Shown here: positions 34,301 through 44,858 of the stretch, in pieces
How positions within the stretch are numbered: position 1 is the first letter of the stretch
Layout: every line of letters begins with the position of its first letter
Origin: Acanthamoeba lenticulata
Taxonomy: Eukaryota; Discosea; Longamoebia; Acanthamoebidae
Assembly (NCBI GenBank): GCA_002179805.1
Contig: NAVB01000024.1
Location: forward strand, 25,359 to 89,358
Reading direction: 5' to 3'
DNA: 64,000 nucleotides
Translations under genes and position numbers: made by a program
Notes under the pieces: model-generated
The model's database searches: none
Told to the model about the DNA's origin: nothing
The model's input: only the letters and a program-made list of their open reading frames with translations

Positions 34301-36151
34301 GCCACGCAGTTTGTGCAGCCCGTCGCCGGCCCGGCCGATGCCGTCTACTGCTTCCAGCCCAACCTGCAGTGCAACGTGGACTCGTGGCTGTGGCTCAGCG
34401 TGCGCCAGGCGCCGTGGGTCGATGCCGACCTTCCGTGCCGCTCGAGCGATGCGCTGGCCAGCTGCCGCCGCGCCGTCTTTGCCGCCCTCGACGTCCGGGG
34501 GGCTGCCGTCTGGCGCCACCGCCTGCGCGCCGTCCTCGAGCCGCCGCAGCTTCCATCGCCGTCACCGTCGTCTTCACCTTCGTCACCATCGCCGTCATCG
34601 TCACCGTCGTCGCCTTCGTCATCGTCATCACCGCTATCGTCGCAGTCATCTTCGCCGTTATCTTCACCGTCGTCTTCGCCATCATCGCCGTCATCGTCCC
34701 TGCCATCGCCGTCGCTATCGTCTTCACCTTCGTCACCATCACCGTCATCTTCATCGTCGCCGTCGTCGCCACTGTCGCCTTCATCGTCGCCTTCGTCCGC
34801 TGTGGCTTCGGCTTCGGCCTCGGCCTCAGCCACGCCCAGCCCGCCGCCCCAGAGCAACAGCACCAACGCCACGGGCGTGATGCCCATGTCGCTGCCCATG
34901 ACGAGGGCAGTGGGCCGACGCACGGAGCAGGCGCCTGTCGTACAGCTGCCGTTCGTGCTGTACGTGGGCAACGACGCCACGGGCCCTGCGGGGCAGCACG
35001 AGGGCGGGCTGGCCCAGTCGGCCCCGAGCCAGCGGGCCTACGGGATCAGCGTCATCGTGCTCTTTGCCGTGCTCACAACGGTCGGGTTCGGCTGGTGGGC
35101 CGTGACGGGCAGCATCGTCCCGTCGGGCTGGGGACCGCTCGTCATCACGGCCGCCCTCGCGGGCCTGCTCGACTCGACCGCGTCGACGGTGGGCACCAAG
35201 TCGTGGGACCCGCGTGTGGTGGCGCTGGTCGAGGGCGCCTACTGGATCGTGGGCGCGCTGGCCTCGGACTGCCGCCCGCTGGGCGACTTCCACCTGGCGG
35301 TCCTGGGCGTCTTCATCACGGCCAGCCTCCTGACCCTCCCGGCCTTCTTCTACAAGTGGCGCAAGGTCGTGCCCGTCCTCCAGCGCGCCGCCACGGCCCT
35401 GGCCGTCGTCACGCTGCCGTTTGCCATTGCGCAGGTGCCCGGCACCAGCGACGGGCGCGAGTGGGGCCTGTTCACGGGCCTCGTGGGCGCCTGCGGGGCG
35501 CTCGCGCTGGCCTCGTTCTGCTTCCACACGGTCAAGGCCCTCCCGAGCCGGCGGCGGCGCTGCTTCTCGTTCCTGCCGGCCTTCTTCACGGGCCTCGTCG
35601 TCGTGTCCATGTCGGTCCTCGCGCGCCTCCGCGAGTCGCTCGGGCCCGACCACGGGCCCCCGCGCGAGCTCCTCTACACGGCGGCCCTGGTGGCCCTGGG
35701 CGTCGACGCCGCGGCGAGCCTGAGCAGCATGCTGGTCCTCATCTCGCTCGTCAAGGGCTGGTGGCGCGTGAGCCCGCTCATCCTCTCCGGCGTGGCCATG
35801 TGCCTCAGCGTCGCCGCGGGCCTCGCCTTTGTCGGCGGCGGTGCCGCGGCCGCGACCACCGGCGCGCTGCCCGTGGTGGCCTTTTACCTGTGGCTCCTCG
35901 TGCCGTCGGCCGCGACGCTCCTGGTCATGTGCCTCCCCTACCCGGTCATCGCCAAGCCCGCCGTCGACGACACCCCGGCCAAGGCCCCGCGGGGCAGCCG
36001 CCGACAAAGGCGCGCGGGCAAGGCCAAGTCGACGTCGAGTAGCGAGGATGAAGAGGAGGACGACGAGGACGACGAGCAGCCTCTGCTCTCCTTCAACCGC
36101 ACGGGCAAGGACCATGAGGAGGAGGAAGTGGAGGAGGCTGGTGAACGATGA
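22322..36151 (+). CDS. Giant secreted/surface adhesin-like protein with polytopic C-terminus
   Basis: Exons 22322-22439 and 22509-36151 make 4,587 codons (4,586 residues). Exon 1 starts at ATG and encodes a signal peptide (hydrophobic core CFIFTFLFTISLAS). A phase-1 intron joins it to a 13.6 kb uninterrupted exon. Seen in order: about 2,400 residues of beta-strand-like, Val/Thr/Ala-rich sequence with many N-glycosylation sequons; at about residue 2470 a perfect EF-hand/dockerin loop DIDNDGWVTINE; at about 2850-2885 GGAGDDRFVV and INGGSGLD; further on SLGPGADNV and DLGPGADFV, resembling RTX-like or LEPR-XLL-like bacterial repeats. A Ser/Pro stalk lies at about 4055-4140, then roughly eight TM helices at about 4217-4520, and a basic then acidic cytosolic tail with SSEDEEEDDEDDE. 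Role is inferred: a calcium-linked surface adhesin anchored by a polytopic domain. I recognise no enzyme. One intron in 13.8 kb is exceptional beside neighbours with an intron every 100-300 bases. Confidence 0.85.
34549..34810. repeat. TCA/TCG/TCT/CCA-type trinucleotide tract coding the Ser/Pro stalk
   Basis: About 260 bases of near-tandem T-C-N and C-C-N codons encode an almost pure Ser/Pro segment just before the C-terminal membrane region. Repeat units such as CGTCACCGTCGTCTTCACC recur with small changes. This is consistent with a mucin-like O-glycosylated stalk and with length variation by slippage. Confidence 0.85.
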
Positions 36152-36248
36152 GCAGACGTGAAGGCCTCCCCCAAGGCCTTGACGTGTAAATTTTTTGTTT
36201 TTCTTTCCAGATAAATATAATTTCTATTTTGAAGGAAACGAAGAGGAG

Positions 36249-37937
36249 ATGGAGGTGGAGGAGGACCGCACCGGGGGAGGGACGCCGTGGGTGGGGCTGT
36301 CGCTCATGCCGCATGAGCTGTACAGGCGGGCCATCCAGCCGCTCCTCGACGAGCACCTCGTTGACGCCCTCGAGTGGAGGTGCGTCTGTCTCCAACAACA
36401 GCACCGACAACAGAAACAAACAAACGCAAACAAACGGGCGGGGGGGGGAGAGAGCAGCTGCGACATCGGGTGGGGCGGGCATGGGCTGCCCCGGTGGGTG
36501 GAGCGCTTGCTGACGCGCTACAGCCGGGCCGGGCGGCTCTTTGGCCACGGCGTCATGTACTCGCCCACCTCGGCCATGTGGGAGCCCGACCGCCAAGCCG
36601 CCGTACGTTGCTCCTGAGCCACGTCACCGGTTCCCTTCTACGTGAGCTCACGCATGCATTCGCGGAGAAGTGGCTCAAGCGGCTGGAGGCCGAGTGCCAA
36701 CTGCGGCGGTTCGAGCACATCACCGAGCACTTTGGGTTCATGACCGCCGGTGACGCGTTCCAGGGCTGCCCGCTGCCGCTCCCCTTCACCCCCGGGTGTG
36801 CCCGCCCTGCCCTTCACCAGCATGCATCACCTTTCGTTGTATTCTTCTTTCTCACATGGGCGGAGGACAGGGCGGTGCGCGTGACCGTCGATCGTCTGCG
36901 CCGCATGCGCCGGGCCGCCGGGGGCGCGACGCCCGTGGGCCTCGAGAACCTGGCGCTGGCCATGGTAAACGTCCGCCCGTGAGGAGCTCGTGGGTGGCGC
37001 GCATTGTCAGGTGCGCTAACGACGGTGGTTTGCGCACGCAGGGCATGGACGACGTGGAGCAGCAGGGCCCGTTCATCGCCGCCGTGCTGGAGCAGCTCAA
37101 CGAGGACGAGCCCGGCTCCGGTGTGATGCTGCTCGACCTCCACAACCTGTACTGCCAGATCGCCAACTTTGGGCTCGACCCGGAGACGGCCTTGCGGCGG
37201 TATCCACTGGCGCACGTCCACACAATCCACATCTCTGGCGGGTCGTGGTGCAACCTGGCCTCTGGCGGGAAGCCCTTCCGCCGGGACACCCACGACGGCG
37301 ACGTCCCGCCTGAGATCATCGACCAACTGCTGCCGCTCGCCCTGCGCCTGTGTCCCCGCCTTCGCGTCGTCATTCTTGAACGGTGCGGTTAGAGACATCA
37401 CCTTGGGGCTCATCCTTGGGTGCAGGGGCGCCTCACATGTGCGCACATACAGGCTGGGTGAAACCATCCAGTCGGAGGAGGACGCCGAGAGGCTGCGCCA
37501 AGACTATCGGCGGATCCGCGAGATGGTCCACCAACACCGGGTGCCCATGGGCGGAGAAAACGAGCGGCGGCGTGCCGAGGGGGATCGGCAGCGGGGCGAG
37601 GAGGAAGCGGATCGGCAGCAGGACGAGGAAGAAGAGGCTCCATACGAGGACGAGGAGTTGGGCCGGTACCAGGCGGCCTTCCTGCGTCTGTTCGCGCAGG
37701 ACCTGGCGCCCGAAGAGCTCCTGCAGCAGCTTCTTGCGCTCCCCGCCTTCGGGCCCTTCCGTGGTGCGTTCCCGCTCTCCAGGTCCAAGTTTGAGGGTAG
37801 GTCTCTCACCAGCTCACCCTCTCGGCGCAGACTACGTGGCCGGGTTCGACGTGCGGTGCGTGGAAGTGGCGTCCGTCCTCGTGCACAAGTGGGTCCGCTT
37901 CCGCGATGGCAGGCGTACAACGACAAGAAGAACATAA
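36249..37937 (+). CDS. DUF692-family enzyme (MNIO / MbnB-TglH-ChrH type)
   Basis: Exons 36249-36379, 36458-36602, 36668-36795 (or 36647), 36871-36964, 37042-37382, 37453-37763 and 37831-37937 give 419 codons (418 residues). Known: DUF692 proteins are TIM-barrel, multinuclear non-heme iron oxidases that modify Cys or Asn residues of peptides, as in methanobactin synthesis. Seen: EWSCDIGW (about 42), GHGVMYS (73), TEHFGF (111), VGLENLAL (157), LLDLHNLYC (196), HTIHISGG (226), RRDTHDG (246) and VILER (276), the conserved metal and substrate positions of the family in order. After the barrel come RLRQDYRRIR, a Glu/Arg/Gln-rich charged insert (about 305-340) and a C-terminal segment with FLRLFAQDLAPEELLQQL and DVRCVEVASVLVHKWVRF. 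Start: first in-frame ATG, 97 bases after the giant gene's stop. Six introns show that it is a resident eukaryotic gene. The substrate is unknown. Confidence 0.82.
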
Positions 37938-37979
37938 AAAAACACAGACATACAAGAGCCAACCAACCTGGGGGTGTGG

Positions 37980-38020
37980 TAGTGGGGCGTGGGGTTGGTT
38001 TATTGGGGTTTGGGGTTGGT
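37980..38020 (+). other. G-rich tract with G-quadruplex potential between convergent genes
   Basis: Four GGGG runs at about 37984, 37991, 38005 and 38012, separated by 3, 10 and 3 bases, lie just downstream of the DUF692 stop. Confidence 0.5.
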
Positions 38021-38148
38021 GCTCGCACCGAAGAAGACTCGAGCTCAGGAGTCTCCTCACGGGACAGCACGCTGGAAAAATAGAGAAGAAGGCAGGAGGC
38101 AGGACAGGAGGGCGCGAGTCTGAACCACAATTCCTTGGGCAAGACTAC

Positions 38149-38996
38149 TTATTTTTGCTTCTTGTTGAGCTTCTTCCTCTTGAGGCCATCCTCGAAGTTG
38201 AGCTGGATGACACCCCAGAAGCCGAAGGGCACCAAGATGGAAGCGACGCTCAGGAACGAGAAGATGCCCCAGTTGGCCTGTCGTGGTGAAGACCGATTAA
38301 TAACTTGCAGATGGTGACTACGTTACGAAGGATGGTGGACGTACAAGGTGAGAGCCGCTGCGGACCTCGCCGTCGCTGGACGACTGAATGGGCAGCGAAC
38401 CGACACCATTGGAGATGGAAACCTGAAAGAAGGAGAGAATTGAGCAAAGGATCACTCGGGCCACTCCATCGAGAATTGTGGGCGCACCAGGACGGAACCC
38501 TTAGGGCTCTCACGGTACTGGGCGTAGGCGGGGTAAGCCCTCACGACAGTGTTGGCAACACCGGCCTTGGGCTGGACAACGAAGTAGTGCGAGACATTCT
38601 GGCCACTGCACGCAAATCCATTAGGCCTCGTACAAATTGGGCAACACTGCTTAAAGTGGGCGGCGTACGGGGCGATCTTATCCCACGAAGCGGTAGGAGT
38701 GCCAACCTTGAGGTCAAAGTTCTTGAGCCAGTCCTGATCGATCAGCTCCACATCATACGCGTTGCTGTGGCCAAAAGGCTCAATTAAGTCCATTTTCATG
38801 AAGGACCTCTACAATTACTTTGATGGGTGAGGGAAATGTACGTCTTGCCAGTGTTGAAGATGTTGATCTTCACTGCAACAGCTCGCGAGGAAAGGATCTC
38901 ATTGTTGGCGATGGTTTTCCGAACAACGAGCTCCGCACTGCAGAGGGAAAGGAGGAGGACCAAGCCCACCACGCAAAGCACGATCTTGTGCAGCAT
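38149..38996 (-). CDS. Translocon-associated protein subunit beta (TRAP-beta / SSR2)
   Basis: Exons on the minus strand: 38996-38842, 38764-38669, 38605-38488, 38422-38345, 38277-38149; 192 codons (191 residues). Seen: a signal peptide (IVLCVVGLVLLLSLCSA), a lumenal beta-sandwich with IFNTGKTNAYDVELID, DLKVG, WDKIAPGQNVSHYFVVQP and KAG, then a TM helix in IFSFLSVASILVPFGFWGVI, and a basic KRKKLNKKQK cytosolic end. NVSH is also a glycosylation sequon in the position used by animal SSR2. Known role: a type I subunit of the TRAP complex beside Sec61 at the ER. The di-lysine-like tail fits ER residence. The splice choice after GSVL (donor gtgcgc) was made because it restores phase 0; a later gtgatc donor breaks the frame. 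Confidence 0.9.
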
Positions 38997-39156
38997 TTTG
39001 TTGTGGCCAGAAAGATAATCTGTGACCTCTCTACTGCCGCGACTTCAATCTCTCGCTCCAAGCGGTGACACCGCTGACGACAAAGTCAACCAAAGTCGGC
39101 GGCACTTTTTTACAAAACTATTTCGGAAACCAATTCCGAACTTACAAAAACACGGA

Positions 39157-42100
39157 CTATGACGGACGGAAGCCGGGCTCGGTCAGGCTGAGGCGGAACC
39201 AGGTGTAGACGACGAGCAGGAACGCGAGGCCGCACCAGAACGCCTGCCTCAGTTGTTGGCTGGCGCGCTGCTCGGCCCGTCGAAGGTCGACCACGAGAGA
39301 CTCGCACATCCCCATCAGCGACTGAGCCTTGAGCTGCCACACAAGGCTTCCTCTTTCTACTTCACCCTCTTCCTCCTCTTGGTCGATGACATGTCCACCT
39401 CCGTATTCTGCCGAGCCTCTGGGTCGGGGGTCGGGGCGTCGTCGATGGAGAGTCGACTCGCTGCCCACTAGCGGTGTGGAGGAGCTGGCTGCCAGCTGCA
39501 TCCGGTTGGCGAGCTCCTCGCGTTTTCGTTCGCTCTCGACCAGAGCCTCCTGGAGGGCGGTACTGTCCTCCTTGTCGCTGTGGATCCTGTTCTGTAGCTG
39601 CTGGCGTTGAGTCGCTTCCTTCAACTGGCGGCGCAGCTGCTCGACCTCTTCCCGTAGACGCTCTGCTTCGCCTCGGTCGCGCAGATACTCATTTTGAAGT
39701 TCCATCTGCTTGGCGTCGGCTCGGGCGAGCTCTTCAGCTTGCTCGATGCACTTTTGCTCGCTGTCGGCCAGAGCTTGCTGAAGATGCTGGATTCTCGCCG
39801 CGTCGCGCTGGCGTTGTTCTTCCAGCTCTACCTGAGCGTCGGCCTGACGTTGCGCTTCCATGGCTCTGCGCTGCGCTTGGTCGGTTTCGAGTTGCCGAGC
39901 AAGCACCGCGCGGTCAAGCTCGGAACGATGTAGCTCGTCCTTGAGCTCGTCGATGCGCGCCTGAAGCTGCTCAGCGGCGCTCTGCCGAAGAGTAGCCACG
40001 TCGTGGGCCTGAGCCGCGCTGGCGAGCTTGGCCAACAACTCGTTGATCTGTTGCTTCAGTTGCTCGACCTCGATCCTGTGCTGTTCATGGCTGTTCGTCA
40101 GGGCCTCATCCAGCCGCCGAGCCTCGGCTTCAAGAACGCTCCGGGCTTCCAGCAGCATCTTACACTCGTCGGTGTGCTGCTTCAGCTCTTCGGCTCTCCT
40201 TTGCGCTGCATTCTCGCTGTTACTCCTCTGTTGGAGGAGTTCCGCCTCGGCAGCGCCGTGTCGTTGCTGCCATTCGCCGAGCTGTTGTTGCAGAGCCTCC
40301 ACCGTGCCCTGCCCTTCGTCCAATGCCTTTTGCAGGAGCTGACGCTCGGTTTCGAGGGCGCTCTTGGCATCCTGCAGATCGCGTACGTCGTCCATGAGGC
40401 TCGCGTATCGGGCCTGAAGAGCGGTGAGCTCCTCCCGCAGCGTGTGTGCGTTGGCCCGAGCGAGCTTCAGCTCTGCCTCCAAGTTGTCCTTCTCCTCGCG
40501 ATACTTGTTGATCAGCCGCTCTGTCTCGTCGCTCTGCGCTTCGTTCGAATCGCTGCCCCGCTCGCTCTCGAGTTGCGCCTTGGAGATTTCTACAACTGCG
40601 GGCTGACGTTCCAAATTCTCGAGCTTCTCCCTCAATGCCTCGTTCTCTCTCTTCAGGTGCTCGAGCTCGCCTCCGGTCGTCAAAGGTGGCACCACATCAT
40701 CCCCAGAGAGTACCAACACGCGACCAGTCATGTCGTCCTCACGACCATCCTCACCGGCTTCGAGCTGCTCCTGCGAGCCGAGCCCAATCAACTCTTCCGA
40801 GATGGACTGTGGGACAGCAAATCATCCGTGATCAGGGCCTTTCGCTCTTGAGACGCAGCGTGGAGAGCGGGCAGAAGGGCGTTTACGATACCTGGCCATC
40901 AGTGAAGGAATCCAGAGAGTCGACGCGTAGAATCTGCGAGTGGTGCTGGAATTGATCCGCTTGGTATTGCGTTCTCTTGAGTTCGCGATCGAGGTGCTGA
41001 TTCTCCTCCTGCAGCTTCTTATTTTCTTCGCTCAAGTGCTGCCGATCGGCTTGTGCCTCCTGCAATTGCCAGTGAACCTTGAGACAGGCGGGCCAGCATG
41101 ACGAGACCTAGTGCGTATCGGGGATGGATGTGCAAACCTGAAGCTTGGTGCTCACGTCTTCTAGTGTTTGCAAAAGCATCTCGTTCTCCGTCTTCAGCTT
41201 CTTCGAGCCCTTGATCTGCTCGTTAAGCTCCCTCGTTTCTTCCTTTGATTGTGCTGCACAGCGTTTCCATATGATTAAGGCCACCTATGTAGAACCAGAA
41301 ATGCGGCTTATCATACCCAGTTCGACGAGTAGCTGCTTTTCTTTTTCCTTCTGCTCCTGACAGGTCTTGTTCAAGCTGGCGAGCTTGGTTTCGAGCCTCA
41401 GGAGTTCCTCTTTATGCTGGAGGGGTGATCGTTTCGAAATAAGGGCTGGCAACGCACCCCTGGCGACAGAGAAGGAGTGTGAATGGGCGCATACCTCTGC
41501 TTCAAGTTCGTCCCTCTCATCTAAGTCGCGCTGATTCTTGTCTTTTTGTTGACTTAGCTCTTTCCTCAACTTCTTGATGGCTTTTTCTGCTTCCTCCCGC
41601 TCCTTCAACAGCTCAGCGATTCTCTCCTCGTTTTCCCTCAGCTCCTGACGTATGGCATAAATATGATAGAGAATATTAAGTAGGCGGAGCGAGTGAGGAT
41701 CGCCATCAGGCGCAGTCGAACAGAAAAGCAGCTGGCACCTGAGCAAGGACGTTCGCAGGACGCAAGGGGGTTGGTCGTGGGAGCTCTTTGGCCGCATGCT
41801 TTGAAGGTGAAGGTGAAGAGGAAACGGTGCTTTCATCGCTCTTACTGCGGACTTGAAGTAGCGTGTTGATGTCCTCTGGCCAGTCATCCTCGTTCTCTTC
41901 TCCAACGTTGTCGTTCTCCTCTTCTTCGCCTTCAAAGAGGCGCTTGACTACGTCTATCGAAATGCTAACACCCGAGCCCAATTAGGCAGGCATTACAACT
42001 CTGAAACTGGGTGTAATACGTACAGGCCATTTTCATCAGCGCAACGTTCAATCTCCTCTGCTGGAACATCGCGGCCGCTCAATTGTTGTAGCAGCTCGGT

Positions 42101-42283
42101 GAACTGTGCTTTGTGCATTCTTCCCTCCTCAAATCGGCTCAAGATGCTTGTACGAGGCGATTGCAGTAACCTGTTAGGGGCGATGAAGCCAAGCCCATTG
42201 CTGCCGCAGCCTGGAAATGATTCGCCCTCGAGCGCCACTTCAAAGGCTGGCCGTGGCAGCCCTTCGTCTTCATCTCCTTCCAT
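39157..42283 (-). CDS. EF-hand-like, long coiled-coil, tail-anchored membrane protein
   Basis: About 890 residues in at least seven exons; the large last exon spans about 40806-39157. Seen: an N-terminal acidic, EF-hand-like helix-loop region (FEEGRMHKAQFTELLQQL, then ERCADENGLISIDVVKRLF, a degenerate calcium loop). A Ser/acidic linker follows, then about 600 residues of heptad coiled coil rich in Glu, Gln, Leu and Arg (for example EEVEQLRRQLKEATQRQQL). Near the C-terminus lies one TM helix, WCGLAFLLVVYTWFRLSL, followed by only TEPGFRPS. The short lumenal end makes it tail-anchored. Such layouts occur in golgins, in ER/nuclear-envelope tethers and in KASH5/LRMP-type proteins (EF-hand, coiled coil, TM, short lumenal tail). 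Which applies here is not settled. Start: ATG 42283, divergent from the zinc-finger/kinase gene with a 194-base gap. Confidence 0.78.
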
Positions 42284-42477
42284 TGTGGCGCTTCTTTTCT
42301 CTTCCCGCCAAAACGAAAAGTGCAAGAAGCAAGAAACCTTCTTTTTTGTTCTTTTCATTAATTAACATAAAATAGCTCAACAAGAACGAGGCCTTGGCTT
42401 TTTGGCGTGGTTCGCGGGGTCTCACAGGTCGAGAACTCGTTCCTGTAGACTGACACTTCGGCCGTCTGCACAACTTC

Positions 42478-44819
42478 ATGGATGACGATGCCGCGAATCG
42501 CGGCTGCGGAGCAAACAAGATGGAGGACCCTTGGGATCTAATTCAACTGGATCTGCAAGAACTTGGACCGTTCTTCTTTGATCAGCCACCTGGTGCCCAC
42601 CCAACTTTCGATTTAAGCTTTTTGGGGTTGGTGTTGTGTGACCCTCTCTGCGCAATAGGCCAGGAACAGGCTGGCGTCGGCGGGCAGGCCGAGTTATATG
42701 GTGCGTCACTCCCTGATCGCTTTGGGAACTGCAGGAAACTGAACGGGGTCTATGTCCGTAGTCTATGAGGAGAATCGGGCGATGGCAACAGAATGGGCCC
42801 CACCAGAGCCAACGACCACGTCGTCCTCTTCATCAACGGCGTCCCAACAGGCGAGTGGCGAGAAGAAAAAGAAGGAGATCACGTGCAGTAGGTGTGGGAA
42901 GAGGTGCAAGACCTCGCAGGCGTACGCCAGCCATCTCAGGTCGTGTCAAAAGAAGCAGGCCTCTGCGGCCCGCGCCCAGCGGCACCTGCTGCCAAGGCAG
43001 TCCGTGTCTCCACCGCTCCCATCACAGCCTCATGTACAGGCCCAGCCCCTGTGGCAAACGAGCCAGCCCCCACCTCGAGCCCATCCTTCCCCAGTCTGTG
43101 CTGCGCCCAGCCCTCCGGCGGACTCTCTCCTCCGTGGGCCGGGCCACTTCCAGCCTCACTGCCATCTACCGCTGGTGCCCGCGATGGTGGGCCCGCACGA
43201 TGGCACCTCGTCCGGGTCTTCGTCTTATGCGTCGTCGCCCTCCAGCTGTACGCCACCTCTGGGCCCAGGCCAGCCACTGAGGAGCCTCCTCAAGCTGCAC
43301 TGAACTCATTCACGGATGACGGGGATGCGCGGACAGGGTCTCCGGTGACGTCGCCTTCGCAGCAGCAGCAGCAGCAGCATCAGCAGCAGACTGGGGCGCC
43401 CGGTGACCAACCCTATATCATCGTCAACCTTGAGCCCAACGGCCGACTGATTTCTCTCAGCCTGTTCCCGACGCGCGGCACAACCGAGGTGACCTTCAAC
43501 GAGCTCCGGCGCGCGACGCAGCGGGAGGGCACGCGGCCCGGCCACTGGGCCATCTGGCTCCAGCCACACGAGATCGCTGACGCCGCGCGCAACCGCACCA
43601 CCTTCCTCGAAGTCTACGACGGCCAGTCGTCTCGCGTCGCCTACCGCCTGGCCTTCTACTGTCCAGCCGGTACGCGCCCTACATCATCATGCCCTCTGTT
43701 TGATCGACCGCGACTCACCTCGTGATGTCCGGAACTCCCCGGCATTAGTCTCAATGACGGGCGGCGAGGTGTCGCCCCAGCGGAGCTTTCCGAGCCCCAA
43801 GGAGGACGACGGCGACCACGACTCGCACGACCGGCGTGGTCCATCGCCCAAGCGGGCAAGAGCGGATGACAGCCCTTCGTCCTATATCGTGGCGGGCTCC
43901 AATCCTTCCATGTACGCACGCACGGCCATATCCCTTTGCCCTCATGCCCTCTGGCTCATGCGCCAAATCGGGCGCCACCCAATGGACAGACATCACTGCC
44001 CGGGCGCCACGCACGGATGCAACTTCTTATCTGCCGCGCTGCCCGAGGTCTGGGAGCACATGGAGGGATGCGCTACCTATCTGTGTCCGCGTGTGCACCA
44101 GTGGCACCGCGCGATGCGCGACCTCCTCTATTTTGTCGTAAGGCTTCGTGTGCGGTTTCCTTTCATCCCCCCCCCCCAAAGTTCCTCTTCGTTTTCATTC
44201 TTTATTCTTCGTTCTTTGAAAAATGACTAACCGCGCGTACACGCACAGCGTGGAGAGGCTGTTGAGGCGGAGCCCATACGGCCATACGACTCCGGAGACT
44301 ATCTACCTCGCCTTTATCGAGCGATCACCTACACCATCCTGGGTTCGCTCCCCTCCACTAAGATGTGGCCACCTGAGCGTTACGCCAGAAGAAGCTGAAT
44401 CAACTTTCTCTCTTTCCTTTCGTTCCTCCCTCTCTATTCGCCCCCCGTAGGACGCCTGCACCAGCCTGGTAGCCAAGTCTCAACCTCGAATGACAGCGGG
44501 TCTACGCATCCAGTTCCCGATCAGTCCGCCGACGAACCCAAGAAAGGCGATACGGTCAAGCAGGAGGCGCGTGATGAACCTCAACCGCCAAGACAGGGGA
44601 CCGGCACCGTACGCATCAAGCCAGAGACACCAGCACGCAGCGAGGAAGAGAAAGGAGAAGCCGACTCGACCTCGTCCGAGGACGAGGGCTACAACGAGTG
44701 GCCGTCTTCGTGGAACGCCGAGGACGAGCCGCCAGTCTCTCGGGAAAAGCCCGAGCACATTGGGCGCCCTCCGTCGCCACCATCATCGTCGGAGCAGCGA
44801 CGTGAAGGCGGCGCTGTCG

Positions 44820-44858
<39 letters not shown>

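Noticed and set aside
34054..36042. A 662-codon plus-strand frame overlapping the end of the giant gene
   Set aside because: Arg/Pro/Gly-rich shadow frame; the true frame encodes the stalk, TM helices and acidic tail.
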